Assembly (NCBI GenBank): GCA_024644045.1
Contig: JAHELT010000004.1
Span: 1-64,000 of the forward strand
DNA length: 64,000 nt
Origin: Chromatiales bacterium
Lineage (GTDB): Bacteria; Pseudomonadota; Gammaproteobacteria; JAHELT01
Direction: 5' to 3'
Made by a program: the position numbers and the translations under genes. Of the stretch, positions 33,212 to 43,683 are shown one piece after another (the first letter of the stretch is position 1; every line of letters begins with the position of its first letter). A model generated the notes under the pieces. It ran no database searches. It saw only the letters and a program-made list of their open reading frames with translations, and had not been told where the DNA came from.

Positions 33212-33905
33212 TAAGGCGTTGAGCGGTTCCGAACGGTGGCAAATGGGCCAGAGCAAAAAGGAGCTGGTGAAGGCGCGTCTGGTGCGGGCGATCGCCATCG
33301 GCGAGTACCCGCCCGGTACCTTCCTGCGCCAGAACGCCGTGGCCGAGGCGTTCGGCCTGTCCAGCACCCCGGTGCGCGAGGCGTTCACGGACCTGCAGGC
33401 CAGCGGGTTGCTGGTCCACGCGAATCACCGCGGGTTTCATGTCGTGGAGCTGGACGAACGGCGAGTGGTCAGCGTTTACCAGGCCCGGCGCATCGTCGAA
33501 CCCGCGGCTGCCAGGCTGGCGGTCGACTTCGTGCGTGACGCGGATGTTCGCGGGCTGCACGCCGAGCTGGCAGAGCTGCGGCGGTTAAGGCGCACCGGGG
33601 AACTTCCGGCAATGATCGCAGCCAACGAGCGCCTGCAGCGGAGTCTCTACGCGCTGTGCGGTAACGCGTTTCTGGTGGAAGCCATCGTGCGGCTTTGGAA
33701 CAGCATCCCGCGCTACCTGCCGTGGGTTCTCGACGCGCGCCAGGACGCCTCGCTCGCCGAACACTCGACCATACTCGACGCGCTTGCGGTGCGCGATGCA
33801 CAACGCGTCGAAAGTGCGGTCGAGCGACACCTGCAAAACGCACAAGCCGCGTTCACCGCGTATCTCGGGACCGCCGCGCCGCGTGCACTGGCGCCGGTGG
33901 AATGA
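33204..33905 (+). CDS. GntR family regulator, FCD (FadR) type
   Basis: A 233-residue regulator with an N-terminal winged helix (about 17-80, including FLRQNAVAEAFGLSSTPVRE) and an all-helical FCD domain (about 90-220) that contains the helices expected for metal and carboxylate-ligand binding. FCD proteins respond to organic acids or amino-acid derivatives. An alternative start at 33243 (MGQSKKELV) would free the second palindrome from the coding region and looks attractive, because the winged helix begins about four residues later. Its stop overlaps the next ATG (ATGA), so the regulator heads the catabolic operon it probably controls. Confidence 0.9.
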   Translation: MHNKALSGSERWQMGQSKKELVKARLVRAIAIGEYPPGTFLRQNAVAEAFGLSSTPVREAFTDLQASGLLVHANHRGFHVVELDERRVVSVYQARRIVEPAAARLAVDFVRDADVRGLHAELAELRRLRRTGELPAMIAANERLQRSLYALCGNAFLVEAIVRLWNSIPRYLPWVLDARQDASLAEHSTILDALAVRDAQRVESAVERHLQNAQAAFTAYLGTAAPRALAPVE

Positions 33906-35221
33906 ACGGCGAGCTGCGTGACGCCGCGCGCGAGTATCTGATCCGGTACGGCGGGGATCGCTTCGAGCAGCTGTTTACCCGCGCGATCGGCAGCCGCGTG
34001 TTCGATGACACCGGCCGGGAGATCCTCGATTTCACCTCGGGTCAGATGTGCGCCACTCTCGGTCACAACCACCCGGCCATCGTGCGCGCGATTCAAGCGG
34101 CGGGCGAGCAAGCGTTGCACCTGTTCTCGGGCATGGTGCCGGAGGTGGTTGCGCAGCTGGCGAGGACGCTCGCCGAGGACTGGCTGCCCGCGCCGCTGCG
34201 CAAATCGCTGCTCGTCAACACCGGCTCCGAGAGCAACGAGGCGGCGCTGCGACTGGCGAAGCTGTACACCGGCGGCTATGAAGTGCTGGCCATCGGCGGC
34301 TCCTGGCACGGCGTGACCGGTGGCGCGGCCTCAGTCTCGTTCGCCAGCGACCGTCGCGGTTACGGCCCGCCCGTGCCGGGCGTCCACGTGATTCCCGAAC
34401 CCAATGTCTACCGTCCGCCGATACCCGCGCCTACCGGCGCGCAGGCGGCGATGGCCTGCCTCGAGATGGGCCTGCGCCAGTTCGACATGCAGACCCGTGG
34501 CGCCCCGGCTGCCATCATCGTCGAGCCGGTGATCAGCGCCGGCGGTGTGATCGTGCCTCCGCGCTGTTTCATGCAGGGCCTGCGCGAGGCCGCTGACGAG
34601 CGCGGGATGCTGCTGATTTTCGACGAGGCGCAGACGGCATTCGGGCGCATCGGCGAGACGTTCGGCGCGATCTATCATGGCGTCGTTCCCGATATCATGA
34701 CGCTTTCGAAAACCCTCGGTGGCGGTGTGCCGCTGGCGGCCACGGTGACCTCCGAACGCATCGAGGAGCGAGCGCATGCGGCCGGCTTCTCGTTTTACAC
34801 CAGTCACGTCTCCGATCCGCTTCCCGCCCGGGTCGGCCTCGCCGTGCTGCACACGATCCGCAGCGAGCAGCTGATCGAGCGTGCCCGGTGCCAGGGCGCC
34901 TACCTGCGCGAGCAACTGCTCGAGCTTCAGCGGCGGCACGAAGCGATCGGGGACGTGCGCGGCGCCGGCCTGTTACTCGGCGTCGAGCTGGTCAAGGACC
35001 GCCACACCCGAACGCCCGATCACGAACTCGGTGCGCTCACCACCGCGCGCTGCTTCGAGCTGGGGCTGTCCATGAACATCCGGCGCCGGCCGGAACGCGG
35101 CGCCGTCTGGCGGATAGCACCGCCACTCACCGTGTCGACCGAGGAGATCGATCGCGCGGTGGCGATGCTGGATCAGGCGTTGACGGAAAGCGTACAGGCG
35201 CTGGCGCAGCGAGCCCGGTGA
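33902..35221 (+). CDS. Class III aminotransferase, 2,2-dialkylglycine decarboxylase-like
   Basis: A 439-residue PLP enzyme of fold type I. The early motif SGQMCATLGHNHP and NTGSESNEAALRLAKLYTG closely follow dialkylglycine decarboxylase. The PLP lysine is in LSKTLGGGVPLAA and the metal/phosphate region around DEAQTAFGRIG. Dialkylglycine decarboxylase oxidatively decarboxylates 2,2-dialkylglycines such as 2-aminoisobutyrate, then transaminates pyruvate. The partner genes here (GntR, DMGDH-like enzyme, amino-acid importer) fit catabolism of a substituted amino acid. It is coupled by 4 bases to the regulator. The exact reaction is unproven. Confidence 0.87.
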   Translation: MNGELRDAAREYLIRYGGDRFEQLFTRAIGSRVFDDTGREILDFTSGQMCATLGHNHPAIVRAIQAAGEQALHLFSGMVPEVVAQLARTLAEDWLPAPLRKSLLVNTGSESNEAALRLAKLYTGGYEVLAIGGSWHGVTGGAASVSFASDRRGYGPPVPGVHVIPEPNVYRPPIPAPTGAQAAMACLEMGLRQFDMQTRGAPAAIIVEPVISAGGVIVPPRCFMQGLREAADERGMLLIFDEAQTAFGRIGETFGAIYHGVVPDIMTLSKTLGGGVPLAATVTSERIEERAHAAGFSFYTSHVSDPLPARVGLAVLHTIRSEQLIERARCQGAYLREQLLELQRRHEAIGDVRGAGLLLGVELVKDRHTRTPDHELGALTTARCFELGLSMNIRRRPERGAVWRIAPPLTVSTEEIDRAVAMLDQALTESVQALAQRAR

Positions 35222-35234
35222 AGCGCGCACGCTG

Positions 35235-37646
35235 ATGCCCGCGCACACGGTACCACCCGCTCACGTATCGACGCTCGTGATTGGCGGCGGCGCGATGGGC
35301 TGCTCCACCCTGTATCATCTGGCGCGCCTCGGCGACCGCGATGCGGTGCTGCTGGAGCGCAACCAGCTCACGTCCGGAACCACCTGGCATTCGGCGGCCC
35401 AGGTACGCCAGCTGCGCTCGAGTCGCAATCTCACCCGCCTGATACAGTACAGCGCGCAGCTCTACGCGACGCTGGGGGAGGAGACCGGACAGCAGACCGG
35501 ATGGCAGCGCACGGGCTCGCTGTCAATCGCGACCAACGCCGAGCGGCTCACGCATATTCACCGCCAGGCGGCGCTGGCGCGCGCTTACGGAGTGGCGGCG
35601 CACGCGATCGATGCCGCGGAGACGCAACGCCTGTGGCCGTTGATGCATACGGGTGACGTGATCGGTGCCGTGTACTGCCCGGACGACGGCCGCGTAAACC
35701 CCAGCGATCTGTGCATGGCGCTTGCGAAAGGCGCGCGTGCCGGCGGCGCCCGTATTTATGAGCAGACCCCGGTCACGGGGTTCCTCAGGCGCGGCTCGCG
35801 GGTCGTGGGAGTGCGTACCGTGCACGGTGAAGTACACGCCGAGAACACGGTGATCTGCGCCGGCCTGTGGAGTCGAGAGCTGGCCGCGGAGGCCGGCGTT
35901 GCTGTGCCCGTCCAGGCGTGTGAGCATTTCTACCTGTTGACGCAACCGATCGACGGCGTCGACCGGCAACTGCCCACTTTGTCCGACCACGATGCGCACC
36001 TGTACATCCGCGAGGACGTCGGCGGGCTGCTGGTCGGCTGCTTCGAGCCGCTCGGCAAGCCGATCGAGGCGCAGCGCCTGGGGCCCGAGTTCGCGTTTGC
36101 ACTGCTCGATGAGGACTGGGACCATTTCGAGCCGATGCTGGTGAATGCGATGCATCGCATCCCGGCGCTGCACGGTGCGCGGGCGCGCACGTTGTTGAAC
36201 GGTCCCGAGAGCTTTACCCCGGACGGGTCTTTCATCCTCGGCGAATCGACGCTGCCCGGTCTCTATCTGGGTTGCGGCATGAACTCGGTCGGCATCGCTA
36301 CCGCGGGCGGTGCGGGTTCCGCGCTCGCACAGTGGCTGGTGGACGGCAAGGCCCCATTTCACCTGGGCGAAGTGGACCCGCAGCGGTTTCATGCGGTGGA
36401 GAATACGCTCGAGGTGCTGCTGGCGCGCGCGCCCGAAGTGCTCGGCAAGCACTACGAGATCGCCTACCCGGGTCGCCAGTGGCGCAGCGCGCGTAACCTG
36501 CGCAAATCCCCGGTGCACGCGTGCCTGGTGCAGGGGGGTGCGCATCTTGCCCAGGTGTTTGGCTGGGAACGCGCGCAGTACTTCGACAGCGACGGCGAAC
36601 CCGCATTGACCTTTGCGCGGCCACCCTGGTTCGATCAGGTAGCGGTCGAGGTGCGCGCGGCGCACGAGCGTGCCGGGCTGATCGACCTGTCGACGTTCGG
36701 CAAGCTCCGGGTTGCGGGCCCGGATGCGCAACCGTTCCTCGATCGGGTGTGCGCCAACGACATGTGCCGGTCGCCGGGGCGGGTGATCTACACGGCGATG
36801 CTGAACGCCGGCGGCGGTTACCAGAGCGACCTGACCGCCCTGCGTTTGAGCGACGACGAGTACCTGCTCTACGTGGGCAGCGGCGCCGTCAACCGGGATC
36901 TTGCCTGGCTGCGGCGGCATGCGGAGCGCGCACGCGTCGTCATCGAGGATTGCACCGAGCGCGCTGCCGTGCTCGGACTGGTCGGGCCCGAGGCGGCCGC
37001 CATCGTGGCTCGGCTCGGCGCCGGTCAGTTCAACCGCCTCGCTTACTTCACGCACGGTGAAGGTGTAATCGCGGGCGTGCGGGTGCGGGCGGCGCGCCTC
37101 TCATACGTTGGTGAGGCCGGCTGGGAGCTGAGCTGTGCGGCGCGCGACGCGCAACGGCTTTATGCGGCGTTGATCACAGAAGGGGCGGCGCCGGCAGGAA
37201 CTTATGCGATGAACGCCATGCGTATCGAAAAGCGGTTTGCGGCCATGGGTCACGAACTGGATGGTGACACCACGCCTCACCAGGCGGGAATGGGCTTCAA
37301 CGTCAAGCAGGATCGGCCGTTCATCGGCAGCGATGCGCTTGCGCGGCACCGCGAACGCCCGGCCGCGACGCGTCTGGTCAGCATCGTGCTGGAAGACCTG
37401 CAAGCCGTGCCGCTGGGCGATGAGCCGGTTTACCGTGACGCGCAGCTGATCGGCCAGGTCACGTCAGCGGCGTTCGGGCATCGGATCGGCGCGCCCGTGG
37501 CGCTGGCATACCTCGAGTGCGGTGCGGCGGCCGACCTCGAGGACGAGCAGGTGCAGCTGGACATCGCCGGACGGATGGTGGCCGGGCGCGTTCGGTGCAG
37601 GGCGGTTTTTGACCCCGACGGGGTGCGCATGCGTGCGACGGGCTGA
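35235..37646 (+). CDS. FAD-dependent oxidoreductase with GcvT domain (dimethylglycine/sarcosine dehydrogenase-like)
   Basis: An 803-residue two-domain enzyme. Residues about 10-390 are a DAO-type FAD domain with the dinucleotide motif VIGGGAMGCSTLYHLARLG; GTTWHSAAQ matches the region holding the covalent-FAD histidine in dimethylglycine dehydrogenase. Residues about 430-800 are an aminomethyltransferase (GcvT) domain, which captures the released one-carbon unit on tetrahydrofolate. The expected reaction is N-demethylation of dimethylglycine, sarcosine or a similar N-methyl amino acid. No signal peptide. It starts 13 bases after the aminotransferase stop and completes the operon GntR, aminotransferase, oxidoreductase. 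Confidence 0.88.
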   Translation: MPAHTVPPAHVSTLVIGGGAMGCSTLYHLARLGDRDAVLLERNQLTSGTTWHSAAQVRQLRSSRNLTRLIQYSAQLYATLGEETGQQTGWQRTGSLSIATNAERLTHIHRQAALARAYGVAAHAIDAAETQRLWPLMHTGDVIGAVYCPDDGRVNPSDLCMALAKGARAGGARIYEQTPVTGFLRRGSRVVGVRTVHGEVHAENTVICAGLWSRELAAEAGVAVPVQACEHFYLLTQPIDGVDRQLPTLSDHDAHLYIREDVGGLLVGCFEPLGKPIEAQRLGPEFAFALLDEDWDHFEPMLVNAMHRIPALHGARARTLLNGPESFTPDGSFILGESTLPGLYLGCGMNSVGIATAGGAGSALAQWLVDGKAPFHLGEVDPQRFHAVENTLEVLLARAPEVLGKHYEIAYPGRQWRSARNLRKSPVHACLVQGGAHLAQVFGWERAQYFDSDGEPALTFARPPWFDQVAVEVRAAHERAGLIDLSTFGKLRVAGPDAQPFLDRVCANDMCRSPGRVIYTAMLNAGGGYQSDLTALRLSDDEYLLYVGSGAVNRDLAWLRRHAERARVVIEDCTERAAVLGLVGPEAAAIVARLGAGQFNRLAYFTHGEGVIAGVRVRAARLSYVGEAGWELSCAARDAQRLYAALITEGAAPAGTYAMNAMRIEKRFAAMGHELDGDTTPHQAGMGFNVKQDRPFIGSDALARHRERPAATRLVSIVLEDLQAVPLGDEPVYRDAQLIGQVTSAAFGHRIGAPVALAYLECGAAADLEDEQVQLDIAGRMVAGRVRCRAVFDPDGVRMRATG

Positions 37647-37668
37647 TGCGCCCCCACGGGTTCCGGAC

Positions 37669-38271
37669 TTATTTCTTGAGCTTTACAGCGGTTCCGCTGG
37701 CGGTCATCAGGTACATGCTGTTGCCCAGGTCGCCGTGCTCGAAACGGATGGCGATCACGCCGTCGGCGCCGGCCAGCATCGCCTCACGGCGCAGGGCGCC
37801 GATACAGTCCGCGCGCGCATTCTTCAACGCGCGCAGGGCCGCGTCGGCGCGCCCCCCGGCGACGTCGCCGATGGTCGCGTGTGAATCGCCCATCAGGTTC
37901 ATCCCGAACATTTTCTCGGCCGAGACTATGCCCATGCGCTGCTTGATGAACAAACCCAGCGGGGTGCTCTCGGTGGTGATCAGGACTTCGTTTGCCAGCT
38001 GATCCTGTATATCCATCGGCAACGAGCGCAGATCGCCGGTTTCGCGCGCCTGCGCAATGGCGCGTTTGAAGTCGCGCGCCCGTTCCTTCTCCACCACTTT
38101 GAGCTGCTGCTCGCGCGCCGCCTGGCGGACTTCCTGGCGCTTTTCGGCAAGCTGTTTCAGCTGTTCACGCTGGCGGCGTTCGGGCGGCGGCGCGCCGCAC
38201 TCGGGGCAGCGGAACGCGTCGGCGAAGATTTCCGCGCCGCACATCCAGCAGTGCACTTTGGCCGCCGCCAT
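37669..38271 (-). CDS. Zinc-ribbon protein with YbjQ-like heavy-metal-binding domain
   Basis: A 200-residue protein in three parts. Residues 8-26 form a four-cysteine zinc ribbon (CWMCG then CPECG). Residues about 30-75 are a highly charged coiled coil (REQLKQLAEKRQEVRQAARE). Residues about 95-200 are a YbjQ/DUF74 domain (VLITTESTPLG, then GADGVIAIRFEHGDLG), a pentameric beta/alpha fold of unsettled function. It ends 23 bases from the oxidoreductase on the opposite strand and lies 2 bases after ispG on the same strand. Function unknown. Confidence 0.85.
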   Translation of the reverse strand: MAAAKVHCWMCGAEIFADAFRCPECGAPPPERRQREQLKQLAEKRQEVRQAAREQQLKVVEKERARDFKRAIAQARETGDLRSLPMDIQDQLANEVLITTESTPLGLFIKQRMGIVSAEKMFGMNLMGDSHATIGDVAGGRADAALRALKNARADCIGALRREAMLAGADGVIAIRFEHGDLGNSMYLMTASGTAVKLKK

Positions 38272-38273
38272 CC

Positions 38274-39575
38274 CTACCCGGACTCCGCTGCGCCCGAACC
38301 GCCCGACGCATGTATGGCGACGCCGGACCTGTGCGCAGCTTGCGCATCCGCATCGCCGCCGAAGCGCGTCACCACGTAGTCGTCTACGATGTCCTGAAAC
38401 TGCGCGGCGATGTCGCCGCCCTTCAGGGTTACCGTTTTCTCACCGTCCACATACACCGGGGCCACCGGCGTTTCGCCGGTGCCGGGCAGACTGATGCCGA
38501 TGTTGGCATGCCTGCTTTCCCCGGGACCGTTGACCACGCACCCCATGACCGCGACCGTCATGTTTTCCACCCCCGGAAAGCGGTCGCGCCAGAGCAGCAT
38601 CCGGTCGCGCAGGTTGGCCTGGATGGCCTGGGCGAGCGACTGAAACACGGTGCTGGTCGTGCGCCCGCACCCCGGGCATGCGGTGACCATGGGCGTGAAC
38701 GAGCGCAGCCCCATGGTCTGCAGTATTTCCTGCGCGACGAGCACTTCCCGGGTGCGGTCACCGCCCGGCTCGGGAGTCAGGGAGACGCGAATCGTGTCAC
38801 CGATGCCTTCCTGCAGCAGCACCGCCAGCGCGGCCGTGGACGCGACTATGCCCTTGCTGCCCATGCCCGCCTCGGTCAATCCGAGGTGCAGCGCGTACTC
38901 GCAACGCGCGGCGAGGTCGCGGTAGACGGCAATCAGATCCTGCACCCGGCTCATCTTGCAGGACAAGACGATTCGCTCCGCCGGCAGCCCGATGTCGCGA
39001 GCCAGCTCGGCGCTGCGCAACGCGGACTGCACCACGGCCTCACGCTGCACCTGCGCGAGTGTGCTCGGTTGGACGGCTCGCGCGTTTTCATCGAGCATCT
39101 GCGCCAGCAGGTCCTGGTCCAGGCTGCCCCAGTTCACACCGATGCGCACCGGCTTATCGTGCCGGCACGCCAGCTCGACGATTTCGGTGAACTGAACGTC
39201 GCGTTTCTTGCCGCGCCCGACGTTGCCGGGGTTGATACGGTACTTGGCGAGCGCGCTCGCGCAGGCGGGGAACTTACCGAGCAGCCGGTGCCCGTTGAAG
39301 TGGAAATCGCCGACCAGCGGCACCGGGCGGCCGCGTGCTCGCAGCCGCTCGTCGATGGCCGCCACGGCCTGTGCGGCAGCTTCGTTGTTGACCGTGACCC
39401 TGACCAGCTCCGATCCCGCATCGGCCAGGGCCAGGATCTGATCGACGGTCGCCTCGATGTCAGCCGTGTCCGTGTTGGTCATCGACTGTACGACAATCGG
39501 CGCATCGCCGCCGATGCAAACACCGCCGACGTTGACCGGGATACTGCATCGGCGCCCTGCGTGTGATTCAATCAT
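38274..39575 (-). CDS. ispG: 4-hydroxy-3-methylbut-2-enyl diphosphate synthase
   Basis: The penultimate enzyme of the MEP isoprenoid pathway, reducing MEcPP to HMBPP with a [4Fe-4S] cluster; cytoplasmic. The 433-residue length and the motifs [27 protein letters not shown], and the cluster region ACPGCGRT plus [10 protein letters not shown] are diagnostic. I took the ATG at 39575; the frame is open to 39665, but nothing conserved lies there. Essential in bacteria that lack the mevalonate route. It is divergent from hrcA. Confidence 0.97.
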   Translation of the reverse strand: MIESHAGRRCSIPVNVGGVCIGGDAPIVVQSMTNTDTADIEATVDQILALADAGSELVRVTVNNEAAAQAVAAIDERLRARGRPVPLVGDFHFNGHRLLGKFPACASALAKYRINPGNVGRGKKRDVQFTEIVELACRHDKPVRIGVNWGSLDQDLLAQMLDENARAVQPSTLAQVQREAVVQSALRSAELARDIGLPAERIVLSCKMSRVQDLIAVYRDLAARCEYALHLGLTEAGMGSKGIVASTAALAVLLQEGIGDTIRVSLTPEPGGDRTREVLVAQEILQTMGLRSFTPMVTACPGCGRTTSTVFQSLAQAIQANLRDRMLLWRDRFPGVENMTVAVMGCVVNGPGESRHANIGISLPGTGETPVAPVYVDGEKTVTLKGGDIAAQFQDIVDDYVVTRFGGDADAQAAHRSGVAIHASGGSGAAESG

Positions 39576-39699
39576 GCTTACGCTGGTACAACCTTTGCTT
39601 CTCGCAGCTTTAAAAACGGCGCTATTGTAGCCATATCGGGAGCAAGTAGATACCGACGTATCCATTGCCTGGGCAAAGGAATATGCAAGAATAACCGCT

Positions 39700-40755
39700 A
39701 TGTCAGATCAGGATTCCAACCCCACGCTGAGCGAGCGCGCGATGAGCGTCTTGCGTGCGCTGGTGGAGCAGCATATCCGGGAAGGCCAGCCGGTGGGCTC
39801 GCGCACGCTTGCCAAAACCACCGAGCTGGCGCTGAGTCCGGCGACCATCCGCAACGTGATGAGCGATCTGGAGGAGGCCGGTTATCTGCGCGCCCCGCAC
39901 ACCTCGGCGGGCCGCGTGCCGACCGACCTCGGGTATCGGCTGTTCGTTGACAGCCTTCTCGAAATGCGCCCGCTGGACAAGGTCACCCTGGGCTCGCTCA
40001 ACGACATCATCGAGACCAACCAGCCGACCCAGCAGGAGCTGGTCGAGCAGGTGTCGGCGTTTCTGTCCGGTATCACTCAGATGGCCGGGCTGGTCACGCT
40101 GCCGAGATCGGAGCACACGCGTCTGCGGCATATCGAGTTTCTGCCGCTTTCCGACCGCCGGGTGCTGGCGATACTGGTGATCGAAGAAGAGGTGCAGAAC
40201 CGCATCCTGTACACCGACCGCAGCTACTCGAGCAGCGAGCTGGAGCAGGCAACCAACTTCCTCAACGCGCAGTTTGCCGGCAAGGAGCTGAGCCAGGTGC
40301 GCCAGAATCTGCGTACCGAGCTGAACGCCGCGCGCGAGGACATGAACGAGCTGATGTGTGAAGTCATTGGCATGGCGAATGCCGCGATCACCGAAACGCG
40401 CCACGAGCGCGATGAGTTCGTGGTTGCCGGGCAGACGAATCTGATGAACTTCCAGGAGTTGTCCAGCGTGCAGAAGCTCAAGGCGCTGTTCGACGAGTTC
40501 AATCAGAAGCGCGACATCTACCATCTCCTGGAGCGTTGCATCGACGCCGAAGGCGTGCAGATCTTCATCGGCCATGAATCGGGCTACGAGGTGTTCGACG
40601 AGGTAAGCGTGGTCACCGCGTCATTCGGGGCGCGCGACAATATAGTCGGCGTGCTGGGCGTGATCGGCCCCACGCGGATGGCTTATCAGCGGGTGATCCC
40701 GATCGTCGATGTGACCTCGAAAATTCTGACGGCCACCTTGAACGACAGGCACTAA
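39700..40755 (+). CDS. hrcA: Heat-inducible transcription repressor
   Basis: A 351-residue repressor of heat-shock genes that binds CIRCE elements. The N-terminal winged helix shows [14 protein letters not shown] and [22 protein letters not shown]-like sensor sequence follows and the end has [21 protein letters not shown]. It heads the hrcA-grpE-dnaK-dnaJ cluster. I looked for CIRCE (TTAGCACTC-N9-GAGTGCTAA) upstream of hrcA and in the grpE and dnaK gaps and found none. HrcA is found only in part of the gammaproteobacteria. It is divergent from ispG by 124 bases. Confidence 0.96.
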   Translation: MSDQDSNPTLSERAMSVLRALVEQHIREGQPVGSRTLAKTTELALSPATIRNVMSDLEEAGYLRAPHTSAGRVPTDLGYRLFVDSLLEMRPLDKVTLGSLNDIIETNQPTQQELVEQVSAFLSGITQMAGLVTLPRSEHTRLRHIEFLPLSDRRVLAILVIEEEVQNRILYTDRSYSSSELEQATNFLNAQFAGKELSQVRQNLRTELNAAREDMNELMCEVIGMANAAITETRHERDEFVVAGQTNLMNFQELSSVQKLKALFDEFNQKRDIYHLLERCIDAEGVQIFIGHESGYEVFDEVSVVTASFGARDNIVGVLGVIGPTRMAYQRVIPIVDVTSKILTATLNDRH

Positions 40756-40764
40756 TCCCCATAA
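40737..40764 (+). promoter_or_regulatory. Candidate sigma-32 promoter for grpE
   Basis: CTTGAAC, a 13-base spacer and CCCCATAA match the heat-shock sigma-32 consensus (CTTGAAA, 11-16 bases, CCCCATNT) almost exactly. It overlaps the last codons of hrcA and lies about 110 bases before the grpE ATG. Confidence 0.75.
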
Positions 40765-40874
40765 TCCGCGCTAGCGCCCCGGCCGGCTCCCCTCGTGGGG
40801 TCGCGAGCGGCGTTCATGTTCCGCGGCAGGGTCCGTAACCGGGCGGCCGCCGTTTCCAGCGTGGAGGTTGATGC

Positions 40875-41510
40875 ATGGCGAAGCGGGCTAACAAGCCAGG
40901 CGAATCCGGCGAAGAGGTGATTGAAGAGCGGGCCGACGCCGCCGGGCCGGCACAGGCGCCGGCGGTTGATGCGGCGGCCGCGCCGCCCCAGGGCGGGGCG
41001 GCTAACGAGGCTGCGGCGGCCGTGGAGCCGCACGCGCCGGCGACGCTCGAGCAGCTGCAGGCGCAGATCGCGGCGCTCCAGGCGAAGGCCGACGAGCACT
41101 GGGACCGGTTACTGCGCACCCAGGCGGAGATGGAGAATCTGCGCAAGCGCAGCCGGCGCGACGTCGAGCACGCGCACAAGTTCGCCCTCGAGGGCTTCGC
41201 CAGCGATCTGCTGGGCGTCAAGGACAGCCTGGAGATGGGGCTCAACGCCGCCAGCCAGGACGATGCGGGGGCAAGCTCCATCCGCGAAGGCACCGAGCTT
41301 ACCCTGAAGCTTCTGACCCAGACGCTTGAAAAGCATGATATCCAGGAAATCAACCCTCTAGGGAAGAAATTCGATCCGGAGCTGCATCAGGCGATGAACG
41401 TGCTCGAGGACCAGAACGCGGCCCCCAACACCGTGGTGATGGTGATCCAGAAGGGCTACCTGCTGAACGGGCGGCTGCTGCGCCCGGCGCTGGTGAGCGT
41501 GGCCAAGTAA
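40875..41510 (+). CDS. grpE: Nucleotide exchange factor GrpE
   Basis: Cochaperone that releases ADP from DnaK. A 211-residue protein: an Ala/Pro/Glu-rich disordered N-terminus (1-60), a long coiled coil (about 62-125, AQIAALQAKADEHWDRLLRT), then the C-terminal beta domain (HQAMNVLEDQNAAPNTVVMV and QKGYLLNGRLLRPALVSVAK). The usual family end is intact. The ATG at 40875 was chosen over the one 4 bases earlier, which is out of frame. Confidence 0.97.
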   Translation: MAKRANKPGESGEEVIEERADAAGPAQAPAVDAAAAPPQGGAANEAAAAVEPHAPATLEQLQAQIAALQAKADEHWDRLLRTQAEMENLRKRSRRDVEHAHKFALEGFASDLLGVKDSLEMGLNAASQDDAGASSIREGTELTLKLLTQTLEKHDIQEINPLGKKFDPELHQAMNVLEDQNAAPNTVVMVIQKGYLLNGRLLRPALVSVAK

Positions 41511-41514
41511 ACGG

Positions 41515-41543
41515 GTTGAAAAGGCCTCGAGCGGGCCATACAT
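41515..41543 (+). promoter_or_regulatory. Weaker candidate sigma-32 promoter for dnaK
   Basis: Just after the grpE stop, GTTGAAA and about 14 bases later CCATACAT partly match the sigma-32 elements (the -10 has lost two of its leading Cs). It lies about 75 bases before the dnaK ATG. It would give dnaK a second heat-shock promoter. Confidence 0.4.
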
Positions 41544-41618
41544 AGCCGAAGTCAGTTGATTCAGTTGGAATCAGTCAATCGTACAAGTTGCAATTAGAGA
41601 GTCGCGGAGTATCAGGCA

Positions 41619-43547
41619 ATGGGGAAGATAATCGGTATCGATCTTGGCACCACGAATTCGTGCGTGGCCATAATGGAGGGCAACAAACCGCGGGTCATCG
41701 AAAACAGCGAAGGTGACCGCACGACGCCATCCATTGTCGCGTTCACGCAGGACGACGAGGTGCTGGTGGGCCAGCCGGCGAAACGCCAGGCAGTGACCAA
41801 CCCGAGGAACACCCTGTTCGCCGTAAAGCGGCTGATCGGCCGTCGCTTCGACGAGGGTGAGGTCCAGAAAGACATGGATCTGGTGCCCTACACGATCGTG
41901 AAAGCGGACAACGGCGACGCCTGGGTCGAGGTGGACGGCAAGAAAATGGCGCCGCCGGAGATCTCCGCGCGCGTGCTCATGAAAATGAAGAAAACCGCCG
42001 AGGATTACCTCGGTGAGCCGATCACCGAGGCGGTGATCACGGTGCCGGCCTATTTCAATGATTCGCAGCGTCAGGCCACCAAGGACGCGGGACGTATCGC
42101 CGGGCTGGATGTGAAGCGCATCATCAACGAGCCGACGGCGGCGGCCCTCGCGTACGGTATGGACAAACGCCGCGGCGACGCCAAGATCGCGGTTTACGAT
42201 CTGGGCGGCGGCACCTTCGACATCTCTATCATCGAGATCGCCGAGGTCGACGGCGAGCACCAGTTCGAGGTGCTGTCGACCAACGGCGATACGTTCCTGG
42301 GCGGCGAGGACTTCGACAAGCGCCTGATCGACTACCTGGCCGATGAGTTCAAGAAGGACCAGGGCGTTGACCTGCGCGGCGATCCGCTGGCCATGCAGCG
42401 CCTGAAAGAGGGCGCCGAGAAAGCGAAGATCGAGCTTTCCTCCGGCCAGCAGACCGACGTCAATCTGCCCTACATCACGGCCGATGCCTCCGGGCCCAAG
42501 CACATGAACATCAAGGTCACGCGGGCCAAGCTGGAGTCGCTGGTCGAGGACCTGATCCAGCGCACCATCGAGCCCTGCCGGACCGCCCTTAAGGATGCCG
42601 GGCAGTCGGTCGGCGAGATCACCGACGTGATCCTGGTCGGCGGCCAGACGCGCATGCCGAAGGTGCAGGAGGCGGTGAAGGATTTCTTCGACAAGGAACC
42701 GCGGCGAGACGTCAACCCCGACGAGGCGGTGGCGGTGGGTGCCGCGATCCAGGGCGGCGTGCTCGGCGGCGACGTGAAGGACGTGCTGCTGCTCGACGTG
42801 ACGCCGCTGTCGCTCGGAATCGAGACGCTGGGCGGCGTGATGACCAAGCTGATCGACAAGAACACCACGATTCCGACCAAGGCTCAGCAGGTGTTTTCGA
42901 CGGCCGACGACAACCAGACGGCAGTCACGGTGCACGTGCTGCAGGGCGAGCGTGATATTGCGAGCGCCAATAAGTCACTCGGGCGCTTCGACCTGAGCGA
43001 CATCCCGATCGCGCCGCGCGGTATGCCGCAGATCGAGGTCACGTTCGATATCGACGCCAACGGCATACTCAACGTGTCGGCCAAGGACAAGGCGACCGGA
43101 AAAGAGCAGTCGATCGTGATCAAGGCCTCCAGCGGTCTGTCCGACGATGAGATCGAGAAGATGGTCAAGGACGCCGAGGTGCATGCCGATGAAGATCGCA
43201 AGACACGCGAGCTGGTCGAGGCCCGAAACACCGCCGATGCGCTGATCCATGCGACCGAGAAAACGCTGAAAGATCTCGGTGACAAGGTCGAGGCGGCCGA
43301 ACGCAGCGAGATCGACGGCGCTATCGCGAGTCTCAAGAAGGCGCTGGATTCGGATGACAAGGACGACATCGGCGCAAAGAGCGAAAAGCTCGCCGAACTG
43401 TCCGGCAAGCTCGCCGAGCGGGTCTACGCGCAGCAGTCGTCGAGCGGCGCGCCGGGCGGTGGTGAAGCCGGCGAGGCGAAACCGGGCGGCGCCGATGACG
43501 ATGTCGTCGATGCGGAATTCGAGGAAGTCAAAGACGACAGCAAGTAA
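41619..43547 (+). CDS. dnaK: Chaperone protein DnaK (Hsp70)
   Basis: ATP-dependent Hsp70 chaperone of 642 residues. The start [20 protein letters not shown] holds the phosphate-1 loop; the nucleotide domain continues with [19 protein letters not shown] and [12 protein letters not shown]; the substrate-binding domain includes [20 protein letters not shown]. The C-terminal lid ends in a Gly-rich acidic tail ([15 protein letters not shown]), matching the family. It works with GrpE and DnaJ encoded beside it. Confidence 0.98.
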   Translation: MGKIIGIDLGTTNSCVAIMEGNKPRVIENSEGDRTTPSIVAFTQDDEVLVGQPAKRQAVTNPRNTLFAVKRLIGRRFDEGEVQKDMDLVPYTIVKADNGDAWVEVDGKKMAPPEISARVLMKMKKTAEDYLGEPITEAVITVPAYFNDSQRQATKDAGRIAGLDVKRIINEPTAAALAYGMDKRRGDAKIAVYDLGGGTFDISIIEIAEVDGEHQFEVLSTNGDTFLGGEDFDKRLIDYLADEFKKDQGVDLRGDPLAMQRLKEGAEKAKIELSSGQQTDVNLPYITADASGPKHMNIKVTRAKLESLVEDLIQRTIEPCRTALKDAGQSVGEITDVILVGGQTRMPKVQEAVKDFFDKEPRRDVNPDEAVAVGAAIQGGVLGGDVKDVLLLDVTPLSLGIETLGGVMTKLIDKNTTIPTKAQQVFSTADDNQTAVTVHVLQGERDIASANKSLGRFDLSDIPIAPRGMPQIEVTFDIDANGILNVSAKDKATGKEQSIVIKASSGLSDDEIEKMVKDAEVHADEDRKTRELVEARNTADALIHATEKTLKDLGDKVEAAERSEIDGAIASLKKALDSDDKDDIGAKSEKLAELSGKLAERVYAQQSSSGAPGGGEAGEAKPGGADDDVVDAEFEEVKDDSK

Positions 43548-43683
43548 GCGCGGTCAATGCACACGGGCTGGCGGCCCGTTGAACGAGGCGTCCGGGGGCG
43601 GTTAGGCTGTCCGCGGACGTTCGTGTTTGTGCAGCCGGGCCGCGGCGGCGGATTTTCGGGGTGACGGATGTGACGTTCTGAGT

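Noticed and set aside
39576-39699. CIRCE element upstream of hrcA
   Set aside because: Looked for TTAGCACTC/GAGTGCTAA arms here and before grpE and dnaK and found no match.
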